Source: Conchiformibius kuhniae DSM 17694
GTDB lineage: Bacteria; Pseudomonadota; Gammaproteobacteria; Burkholderiales; Neisseriaceae
Reading direction: 5' to 3'
Assembly (NCBI RefSeq): GCF_000428785.1
Contig: NZ_AUAP01000037.1
Coordinates: forward strand, 1 to 11,542
DNA: 11,542 bases
Each line of letters opens with the position of its first letter. Position 1 is the stretch's first letter. This document shows, one piece after another, positions 1 through 5,121 of this stretch. The translations under genes and the position numbers were made by a program. Under the pieces are notes generated by a model. It saw nothing but the letters and a program-made list of their open reading frames with translations, ran no database searches and was not told the origin of the DNA.

Positions 1-104
1 ACTCGCCGGCAGAGAAGCAAGCTCCTCCCCGCTGCCGTCCGACTTGCATGTGTAAAGCATGCCGCCAGCGTTCAATCTGAGCCAGGATCAAACTCTTATG
101 TTCA
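1..104 (-). rRNA. rrs: 16S ribosomal RNA, 5' end (partial)
   Basis: The reverse complement begins TGAACATAAGAGTTTGATCC and continues through the universal 5' 16S segment (CTGGCTCAG, then AACGCTGGCGGCATGC, then ACATGCAAGTCGGACGGCAG) into variable region V1. The 5' end is placed at 104 from the conserved neisserial start. The gene runs leftwards out of the window, so only about the first 104 nt are visible and the rest of the rrn operon is not seen. Confidence 0.97.
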
Positions 105-186
105 ATCTGACTAATTTATTCTGGTCTGCTCAAAAGAAAGACGAAATCAAACGGGAAACAAGTCCCATTCGTCTGTCTGTCTTGGC

Positions 187-208
187 AGTGCGGGAATACA
201 CCCGCACT
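187..208 (-). other. rrn leader hairpin
   Basis: AGTGCGGG at 187-194 and CCCGCACT at 201-208 form a perfect 8-bp stem with a 6-nt loop, in the transcribed leader between boxA and the 16S 5' end. It is probably an antitermination or processing structure of the rRNA leader. It lies downstream of boxA, so I do not call it boxB. Confidence 0.6.
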
Positions 209-223
209 TATCGGTAATCTGTT

Positions 224-235
224 TGTTAAAGAGCA
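224..235 (-). promoter_or_regulatory. rRNA antitermination boxA
   Basis: The minus strand reads TGCTCTTTAACA, the canonical boxA bound by NusB/NusE in rRNA leaders. It lies about 120 nt upstream of the 16S 5' end and about 70 nt downstream of the predicted transcription start, where an rrn boxA is expected. Confidence 0.88.
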
Positions 236-310
236 AAAAACAAAAAATCAAAACATAAAAAATTCACTACCGCAACAAGAAACTTCTGCGCCGCAGCAGC
301 GAAAAACCGA

Positions 311-339
311 ACTATACGCACATGAACAAACTTTGTCAA
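311..339 (-). promoter_or_regulatory. rrn operon sigma-70 promoter
   Basis: On the minus strand a consensus -35 TTGACA (339-334) is followed after exactly 17 bp by a -10 TATAGT (316-311). Transcription should start near 304, giving a leader of about 200 nt with boxA inside. The A/T-rich sequence just upstream (about 340-420) could act as an UP element, and it overlaps the start of an oppositely directed promoter at 368. Confidence 0.85.
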
Positions 340-367
340 AGGGTTTGGCGGGAAATTTGGGAGAAAA

Positions 368-376
368 TGGTATAGT
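368..376 (+). promoter_or_regulatory. Extended -10 promoter of the orphan leader
   Basis: TGGTATAGT matches an extended -10 (TGn-TATAnT). No good -35 lies 17 bp upstream. The element corresponds in position and sequence to TATACT at 9553 upstream of the azurin gene, and in both copies a short GTATTTTGTT sequence follows shortly after. It points away from the rrn promoter, whose -35 is only about 30 bp off. Confidence 0.45.
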
Positions 377-485
377 TATTGTTTTTATTGGGTATTTTGT
401 TTGTAAAAAATGTTTGGTTTGTTGCCAAACGTGCTTTATCTTCACCGCCAGAGCAATGTTTCAACCCTACAGAGCTGCACATAAA

Positions 486-598
486 GCACAGCCCTATGCC
501 TTGCCCTGATTCGGACGGGCTTGCGCCCCGACCAAATAAAAAAGCCATTTTACTGCCCTAAACGGCGGGGTTTCAAACCGAAAAGGAATTTTGATGAA
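486..598 (+). repeat. Second copy of the azurin leader
   Basis: This segment aligns with 9632-9742, the 5' leader of the azurin-type gene. The last 39 nt (560-598) are identical to 9704-9742 and include the Shine-Dalgarno AAGGAA and the ATG. Further upstream identity is clearly lower but still obvious: for example GCACAG, GATTCGG and GCGCCCCG recur in order with almost the same spacing. Weaker similarity reaches back to about 371. The perfect CCGCCG/CGGCGG hairpin of the azurin copy is broken here (CTGCCCTAAACGG), suggesting this is the decayed copy. Confidence 0.8.
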
Positions 599-680
599 TG
601 TGGGGTTTTCACCAATGTTTTTTCGCCTTGCTTTGGCACACCAAGCATTTTTTATGTATGCATATAAATATTTTTATTGA
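594..680 (+). CDS. Short ORF on duplicated azurin start; leader peptide or gene remnant
   Basis: Translation could begin at the duplicated Shine-Dalgarno (AAGGAA) and ATG. The second codon is AAT where azurin has AAA. The 28-residue product (MNVGFSPMFF..., ending in YKYFY) shows no azurin sequence and is rich in aromatic residues. A terminator-like hairpin lies inside its 3' half. I see no known family. It is either the stub of a deleted azurin gene, a leader peptide, or untranslated. The strong initiation signal is the only evidence for expression. Confidence 0.3.
   Translation: MNVGFSPMFFRLALAHQAFFMYAYKYFY
629..653 (+). terminator. Rho-independent terminator of the orphan leader unit
   Basis: TGCTT(T)GG at 629-636 pairs with CCAAGCA at 641-647 (7 bp with one bulged T, CACA loop) and is followed directly by six T. 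A transcript from the promoter at 368 would end here at about 270 nt, about 190 nt short of the peroxidase gene. Confidence 0.6.
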
Positions 681-735
681 ATTTTATCCATGAAAATCAA
701 TTGTTCTTTACTGTTTTTCTCCAGCCGCCGCCATA

Positions 736-765
736 TTGTCCGCCCGTTTGTCGTTTTGGTATATT
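736..765 (+). promoter_or_regulatory. Candidate promoter of the peroxidase gene
   Basis: TTGTCC (736-741) and TATATT (760-765) are separated by 18 bp and lie after the terminator at 629-653 and before the start codon at 844. A second possible -10, TATAGT at 811-816, has no convincing -35. In Neisseria the peroxidase is controlled by FNR, but I find only a half-matching FNR box here. Confidence 0.3.
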
Positions 766-843
766 CGCATTTGCCGCAAACGGTTCTTTCCAAACGGGGG
801 CAATACGTTATATAGTGTTTTTTATTTTGGTTTGAAGGATAAA

Positions 844-1905
844 ATGATGCAGACTGCTTTTTCTTTGCGTTTTTGGGCCGTATTCGCGGCTTTGGCGGTA
901 TCGGCTTGTTCGCCTTCGGAAGAAAAGGTGCAATCTTCAAAGGAAGATATCGAGCTTTTGCAACAGGCACAGGCAATTTTCCGCCCTTTGCCTGATTTTG
1001 AGGAGGCAAAAAAAGCCCACCCGCACGCGTTTAACAATGCCCAAATCAAATTGGGACAGCAATTGTGGTACGACACGCGTTTGTCGCTCGGCAACGATAT
1101 CAGTTGCAATACCTGCCACGCTTTGACCACGCACGGTGTGGACAACAAGCCGACCAGCCCCGGACACAATGGTGCGGAAGGGGTACGCAATTCGCCCACT
1201 GTGTTGAATGCTTTTTTGTTGGAAACGCAGTTTTGGGACGGACGCGCACCCAATGTTGAGGAGCAGGCAAAAATGCCGATTGTCAATCCGATTGAGATGG
1301 CCATGCCCGACCATGCGGCTGTGGAGCAAAAAATCGCAGCCATTCCCGGTTATGCGGAACAGTTTAAAAATCTGTATGCGGACAAGGGCGGGCAGGTGAG
1401 CATCGACAATATTGCCCACGCCATCGGTGCGTTCGAGCGCACGCTGCTGACGCCGAGCCGTTGGGACGATTATCTAAAAGGCAATATGTCTGCTTTAAAC
1501 GAGCAGGAAAAACGGGGGGTGAAGGCGTTTATCAATAATGGTTGCGTGGCTTGCCACTCGGGGGTCAATTTGGGCGGCGATGCATTTCACAAATTCGGTT
1601 TGGTCAAAGGCCCTTATTGGAAGCTGATTAACAGTAAAAACCGTGATGAGGGTGTGTTTGAGGTTACCAAAAAGGAGGAAGACCGTTTTGTGTTCCGTGT
1701 GCCCGGTTTGCGCAATGTTGCCAAAACCGCGCCTTATTTTCACAACGGCAGTGTCGATAATTTGCCGCAAGCGGTGGCGGTGATGGGTGAGGCGCAATTG
1801 GGGAAAACCTTGAGCAAGGAAGACATTGACGATATTGTGGCGTTTTTGAACACGACCACCGGTGAAGTGCCGAAAGCGGCATTGACGATACCCGCACTGC
1901 CTTAA
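844..1905 (+). CDS. ccp: Di-haem cytochrome c peroxidase, lipoprotein
   Basis: This enzyme reduces hydrogen peroxide to water in the periplasm using electrons from small c-type cytochromes or azurin. The 353-residue product has a signal peptide ending in a lipobox (LAVSAC, Cys22), so it is probably membrane-anchored as in Neisseria. Haem-binding CXXCH motifs occur at 88-92 (CNTCH, peroxidatic haem) and 234-238 (CVACH, electron-transfer haem). The family motifs GVRNSPT (113-119), FWDGR (130-134) and MGEAQLG (314-320, with Met314 the likely axial ligand) are present. Length is normal for the family. The start is set by AAGGA at 835-839; a second ATG at 847 is spaced better and may be the real one. 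An upstream in-frame extension to 736 lacks a signal sequence at its N-terminus and is unlikely. The gene is monocistronic, with repeats following. Confidence 0.95.
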   Translation: MMQTAFSLRFWAVFAALAVSACSPSEEKVQSSKEDIELLQQAQAIFRPLPDFEEAKKAHPHAFNNAQIKLGQQLWYDTRLSLGNDISCNTCHALTTHGVDNKPTSPGHNGAEGVRNSPTVLNAFLLETQFWDGRAPNVEEQAKMPIVNPIEMAMPDHAAVEQKIAAIPGYAEQFKNLYADKGGQVSIDNIAHAIGAFERTLLTPSRWDDYLKGNMSALNEQEKRGVKAFINNGCVACHSGVNLGGDAFHKFGLVKGPYWKLINSKNRDEGVFEVTKKEEDRFVFRVPGLRNVAKTAPYFHNGSVDNLPQAVAVMGEAQLGKTLSKEDIDDIVAFLNTTTGEVPKAALTIPALP

Positions 1906-1962
1906 GGCGCGTTATTATTTAAATTTTTCTACTGAAAATCAGTATGGTAGAAAAATTCCGTC

Positions 1963-1982
1963 ATTCCCGCGCAGGCGGGAAT
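1963..1982 (+). repeat. dRS3-type repeat, copy 1
   Basis: ATTCCC-GCGCAGGC-GGGAAT fits the neisserial dRS3 consensus ATTCCC-N8-GGGAAT. It is followed by CCACTG and a GCGATG-like stretch that also follow copy 3 at 11344, so the repeat extends past the core. In Neisseria dRS3 sites are targets for filamentous prophage insertion. Confidence 0.85.
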
Positions 1983-2039
1983 CCACTGCCCGATGTTTGG
2001 CAAACGATGTTTTATCACGGTTATTGTGCTTGGACTTGG

Positions 2040-2059
2040 ATTCCCGCCTGCGCGGGAAT
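2040..2059 (-). repeat. dRS3-type repeat, copy 2 (inverted)
   Basis: ATTCCC-GCCTGCGC-GGGAAT is the exact reverse complement of copy 1, so the two cores and flanks can pair into a long cruciform or hairpin. Confidence 0.85.
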
Positions 2060-2080
2060 GACGACAGCGTTTATATTCCG

Positions 2081-2153
2081 TTGATTTTCAATGAAATAAT
2101 TTAAATGATGACACGCCCTAAAGTAGGTCATCATTTGACTTTTCAATGAAATA
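2081..2153. repeat. Direct repeats flanking a small palindrome
   Basis: TTGATTTTCAATGAAATA (2081-2098) recurs as TTGACTTTTCAATGAAATA (2135-2153). Between them is a palindrome with 10-bp arms, AAATGATGAC (2103-2112) and GTCATCATTT (2127-2136), whose loop holds a second small palindrome CCTA-AAG-TAGG. The layout is that of a tiny stem-loop inserted between duplicated flanks. Confidence 0.5.
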
Positions 2154-2190
2154 TAAAAATCGCCGTCATTTCCACGCGGGAATGGCGGCG
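2151..2190 (-). terminator. Hairpin with U-rich tail, leftward (second terminator of the five-gene operon)
   Basis: CGCCGTCATTTCC (2161-2173) pairs with GGGAATGGCGGCG (2178-2190), with two G-U type positions and an ACGC loop. Reading leftwards it is followed by ATTTTTATAT. The hairpin looks like a degenerate dRS3 unit put to use as a terminator. Confidence 0.5.
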
Positions 2191-2218
2191 CTGTGATTTG
2201 CCGTTTCCCGTGCTTGCC

Positions 2219-2262
2219 AAAACAGCATATTATCCGAACACAATCGGACAATATGCTGTTTT
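2219..2262 (-). terminator. Strong, nearly symmetrical terminator-like hairpin
   Basis: AAAACAGCATATT (2219-2231) and AATATGCTGTTTT (2250-2262) are perfect 13-bp arms, with an inner TCCG/CGGA stem. Because the arms begin with AAAA and end with TTTT it could work in both directions. It is the first structure downstream of the operon that ends at 2361, and also faces any transcript coming from the peroxidase gene. Confidence 0.6.
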
Positions 2263-2360
2263 CTTGCTTGTCTGTTTGAAGGGGAATCAGCAGTATGCGC
2301 GGCAAGCCACTTGCCCAATCAAGATGTTGTGTCAAGCAGAAGGGCGAAAAAGGCGCAGAA

Positions 2361-2726
2361 TTATTTGGTTACATCAACAATGCTGCGGGCGGCACGGCGG
2401 GCATCGAGCAAAATCAAGCCCAGTTTTGCCGATTCGCGTGCGGTCAGGCACAAGACGTTGGTGCCGCCCGCCTGAATCAGCAGGGTGTAGCCGAGTTTGC
2501 CTTTGACGATGACCTGCTCCAATTCGCCGCAGGAAAGCTCTTGTGCGGTGCGGTTGCCCAATGCCAACAGGGCGGCAGACATCGCACCGATGCGGTCGGC
2601 ATCAATATTGCGCGGCAGCATGTGCGCGATGGGCAAACCGTCTGTGGAAATCACCGCCGATGCGGTAATGTCTGCCGATGAGCTGTTCAAATCACTCAAT
2701 ATGGAAGTTAAAAGTTGTGCATGCAT
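2361..2726 (-). CDS. Roadblock/LC7-family protein (MglB/CvnB-like)
   Basis: A 121-residue single-domain protein. Its pattern fits the roadblock/LC7 fold: an amphipathic start helix (LLTSILSDL), the strand pair ASAVISTDGLPIAH (22-35), a central helix (RIGAMSAALLALGNRTAQEL), then the strands QVIVKGKLGYTLLIQAG and TNVLCLTAR, and a final helix. Such proteins dimerise and act as partners or GTPase-activating proteins of small GTPases, as MglB does for MglA. The ATG at 2726 is chosen because TTGGAAAA gives a Shine-Dalgarno 7 nt upstream; a TTG at 2738 is in frame but less likely. Last gene of the operon, 22 nt after the preceding stop. The family is clear; the partner is inferred from the neighbours. 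Confidence 0.88.
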   Translation of the reverse strand: MHAQLLTSILSDLNSSSADITASAVISTDGLPIAHMLPRNIDADRIGAMSAALLALGNRTAQELSCGELEQVIVKGKLGYTLLIQAGGTNVLCLTARESAKLGLILLDARRAARSIVDVTK

Positions 2727-2748
2727 TTTGTTTTCCAATCAATTTCTG

Positions 2749-3411
2749 TTAAGCACCGACAGCCAGCCCCGCCGCGCCCTGACGGGTACGGTACAAAACA
2801 TGTACCAAAGACACGAATGCGTCTTTGTGCAATTGCGGCGTGCCGCCCGTTACCAGAATAAAACGGGACTTGTCGATGTAAATCGGGAAAAACGTCAATT
2901 CGCTTTGACCGTTCGGGTCGCACAAGCCCCATGCGCTTTGATAAATGTTCAGGTTGTTTTTAATCAACAGGGCATGACGCTCGGACAGGCGGATGGCCTC
3001 GCTTGCCAATACGGCAACTTCTTCGGCGGCTTCGTGGTTGAAGCCGGCATTGGCAAAATAAAAACCGTCTTGGTCAATCAACAGGGCTTTTTGGTTGTCC
3101 GACATCAGGGGCAGCAGTTTGCCCAACACGGTTTCGTTAATCACCGGCACTTTGGCGGGCGTGTCGTCGCCGTAGATAAATTCCAAACGCTGCATGCGGT
3201 ACAGCAGGCTCAAAGCGGCTTCCATATCGGTGGTTTGCGCCCATTGCAGCAAACGCTCCGGCGTCATCGGCGTGCCGCCCGCTTTCAAAATATTCGCCAA
3301 CAGGGTGCGGCTGGCGCTCTCGCTTTTGTTTGTAACAGCGTAAAACGCACCGGCGGGCGTGATGTGCGGATACAAATTGGCCTGTAAAGACAAAGTAGAA
3401 TTAGAATCCAT
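2749..3411 (-). CDS. Operon protein with a probable second, divergent roadblock-like domain
   Basis: 220 residues, no known family recognised with certainty. The N-terminal part (about 34-80: RTLLANILKAGG, then TPMTPERLLQWAQ, then ALSLLYRMQRLEFIYGDD) looks like a small winged-helix fold. The C-terminal part (about 95-205) has the strand and helix order of a roadblock/longin-like domain: KALLIDQDGFYFANAG, helix EEVAVLASEAIRL, then SELTFFPIYI and RFILVTGGTP, and helix AFVSLVHVLYRT. No signal peptide or membrane segment, so cytosolic. Its ATG follows the GTPase stop codon by 2 nt, implying translational coupling. I infer a partner of the GTPase, perhaps pairing with the smaller roadblock protein downstream. 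Confidence 0.7.
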   Translation of the reverse strand: MDSNSTLSLQANLYPHITPAGAFYAVTNKSESASRTLLANILKAGGTPMTPERLLQWAQTTDMEAALSLLYRMQRLEFIYGDDTPAKVPVINETVLGKLLPLMSDNQKALLIDQDGFYFANAGFNHEAAEEVAVLASEAIRLSERHALLIKNNLNIYQSAWGLCDPNGQSELTFFPIYIDKSRFILVTGGTPQLHKDAFVSLVHVLYRTRQGAAGLAVGA

Positions 3412-3413
3412 TA

Positions 3414-3953
3414 TTATACCTCTAAACCGGGGTCGATTTGAAACAGCATGGCTGTTACCAATTGTTTAACGTCTTCCTCGTTACGCGCGTCCACCTCAAA
3501 CACGGGCGCGACCATATTGTGCTGCGCCAAATACTTCTGGTACACGTCGATGCCGGGAACGGCACGGATGTCCATTTTGGTTACGCCAATCACCACCGGC
3601 GCGGTTTTGAGCAAATCCGAGAAAGAATCCAAGAAAAACTTCAAGTCTTTGAGCGGATTGGCGCGGGTGTTGTCCAGCAGCAAAACCAGCCCCATGCTGC
3701 CGTGGCTCAAAATATCCCACATAAAATCAAAACGCTCCTGACCGGGCGTGCCGTACAGATGCACTTTTGTGTTTTCATCGAGCTGAATCAGACCGTAGTC
3801 CATCGCCACGGTGGTGTAGCCTTTGCGGACGGCGGTCATGTCCGATGCGTTGGCATCGGTCTGAATCGGCGGCTCGTCCGACAAGGCGGCAATCGCCGTG
3901 GTTTTTCCCACACCGACAGGGCCCGTAAACACAATCTTATTTTCTACCAACAT
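3414..3953 (-). CDS. Small Ras-like GTPase of the CvnD type (COG2229-like)
   Basis: 179 residues, a minimal cytosolic G domain. G1/Walker A is GPVGVGKTT (11-19). The G2 region is KGYTTVAMDYG (44-54). G3 is LYGTPGQERF (66-75), with Gly68 in place of the usual Asp of DxxG, as in MglA-like and CvnD-like proteins. G4 is TKMD (125-128), and G5 is probably VDAR (154-157). The stretches SDEPPIQTD and GTPGQERFDFMWDIL match the GTPases of Streptomyces conservons, which are encoded beside a roadblock protein as here. It should act as a GTP/GDP switch. It starts 17 nt after the receiver-like gene, with AAGG 10 nt upstream, and is followed after 2 nt by the next gene. Family sure, cellular role inferred. 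Confidence 0.92.
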   Translation of the reverse strand: MLVENKIVFTGPVGVGKTTAIAALSDEPPIQTDANASDMTAVRKGYTTVAMDYGLIQLDENTKVHLYGTPGQERFDFMWDILSHGSMGLVLLLDNTRANPLKDLKFFLDSFSDLLKTAPVVIGVTKMDIRAVPGIDVYQKYLAQHNMVAPVFEVDARNEEDVKQLVTAMLFQIDPGLEV

Positions 3954-3970
3954 AATTCCGATGCCTTCAT

Positions 3971-5119
3971 TTATTTACTGAGTAATCGCTTCATCAAACG
4001 GCTGAGCAATCCGCCGCCGACTTTCTTCGGCGCGTCCGCTTCTTCCGTCCTGTCGCCGTCGTCGTGCGCCGCACCTGCGGCGGCGGGCGCGGGACGGCGC
4101 GTTGCCTTGGGCATGGCTGCCGCAGCAGCCGTATCGGCTGCGGCCGCACCCTGCTGGCTCACCGCCAAATAATCGGTAAGGTAGGTTGCCGCAATATAAT
4201 TCAGAATATCCGCCATATCCAAAGGCATCATCTTGTACAGCATGTTCAGGCTGACCGATGTTTTGGTCAAAAATGCCGACAAGCGCATCGATTCGGGCAA
4301 GGGCGCAAGACGGGTGAGATTCGGCCACTGCTTCAAACGGCACACACTCGCGGGCGTAAGCGGATACACCAAGCGCCCGTTTGCCGTCCACACCGCCACC
4401 TGCCACATGCACGACACCACAGTCGCATTGGCGCGCTCCTGAATCTGGCTGCCTTCGGAAATGATTTTCACCTTAATATCGGGCTGTTCCTGACGGCATA
4501 AACTCTCCAGCAGCTTGGAATCGGGCACCCACACGCGCTGGATTGCCGGAAACACCGCCAACACGGGTTTTTCGTTGAACACGATGACCGTGTCTTTATT
4601 TTGCTTCAACAACTCCCTGAATCTGCCCAATAAACCGCGACGCGGGTCAAAACGCGGAATCCGCATTTCCGCCGCACGCTCCGGCTGGGCGGGCTTGGAC
4701 GGCGCGACCGGCTGAGCCTGCTGACCGTTGGCTGCAGCCGCACCGCCCTGCTGCCCGTTTGCCAAATTGCCCACCCACACGCCGTTGCCCTGCAACAGAT
4801 TGCGCAGGCTCAAAAACAGCGTGTCAAACTTAATCGGCTTGGACAAATACGGTGCGGTAATCATCGGCGGGCGTTTGGAAAAGAACACCACCACGCTTTT
4901 CGGATAATCGGTTTTGGCCTTTTGCCACACCGCCGCGCCCATCGGGCCGTCCCCATCGACAATCACCATTTCCGGGCGTTCGCTGCTGTCGGTACCAATC
5001 ACCTGATAAGTGGTGGTACTGTGCATTTTAAACGCCATTTTAAACATCGCCTGTTGCCGTTCGTCCATTGCCACAAACAACAACTTGACGGTTTTTACTT
5101 GCGGGATATTGTTATTCAT
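3971..5119 (-). CDS. Receiver-like regulator with C-terminal helical domain
   Basis: 382 residues. The first 110 fit a CheY-like receiver: KLLFVAMDE with acidic Asp19, MVIVDGDG with the candidate phospho-acceptor Asp55, VVVFFSK with Ser81, and YLSKPIK with the conserved Lys94-Pro95. A Gln/Ala/Pro linker (about 120-150) leads to an unassigned domain (about 160-255) and a helical or winged-helix-like part (about 262-317). A second Ala-rich linker ends in an amphipathic tail (LLSRLMKRLLSK) that could touch membrane. No DNA-binding or enzyme domain recognised. ATG 5119 is preferred, with GGA 8 nt upstream; a TTG at 5125 overlapping the upstream TGA is the alternative. Start and upstream stop are 2 nt apart, so the two are probably coupled. 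It may link phosphorylation to the GTPase. Confidence 0.75.
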   Translation of the reverse strand: MNNNIPQVKTVKLLFVAMDERQQAMFKMAFKMHSTTTYQVIGTDSSERPEMVIVDGDGPMGAAVWQKAKTDYPKSVVVFFSKRPPMITAPYLSKPIKFDTLFLSLRNLLQGNGVWVGNLANGQQGGAAAANGQQAQPVAPSKPAQPERAAEMRIPRFDPRRGLLGRFRELLKQNKDTVIVFNEKPVLAVFPAIQRVWVPDSKLLESLCRQEQPDIKVKIISEGSQIQERANATVVSCMWQVAVWTANGRLVYPLTPASVCRLKQWPNLTRLAPLPESMRLSAFLTKTSVSLNMLYKMMPLDMADILNYIAATYLTDYLAVSQQGAAAADTAAAAAMPKATRRPAPAAAGAAHDDGDRTEEADAPKKVGGGLLSRLMKRLLSK

Positions 5120-5121
5120 AC

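Larger units (their letters stand above)
1921..2102. repeat. Composite inverted-repeat element with two dRS3 cores (MITE-like)
   Basis: Two dRS3 units face each other. The inner arms 1959-1985 and 2037-2063 are a perfect 27-bp inverted repeat around a 51-nt spacer. Outside the arms similarity continues imperfectly: TGAAAATCA lies about 25-30 nt beyond each core, and the ends read AAATTTTTCT and (reverse strand) AAATTATTTC. The left flank also contains its own palindromes (TACTGA-AAA-TCAGTA and an 11-bp AATTTTTCTAC arm pair, 1922-1957). No coding capacity. It behaves like a neisserial repeat array or a small non-autonomous element. Confidence 0.6.

Noticed and set aside
687..700. FNR-like box TCCAT-GAAA-ATCAA upstream of the peroxidase gene
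   Set aside because: Only 8 of 10 positions fit TTGAT-N4-ATCAA, one half is poor, and it is not 41.5 bp upstream of any -10 I can propose. FNR control is known for neisserial ccp, but this site alone does not support it.
1921..2102. Correia element (CREE)
   Set aside because: The terminal inverted repeats do not match the Correia TATAGTGGATTAA-type ends; the cores are dRS3.
1963..2190. CRISPR array
   Set aside because: Repeats are palindromic, inverted in orientation, few, and not regularly spaced; no cas genes are present.
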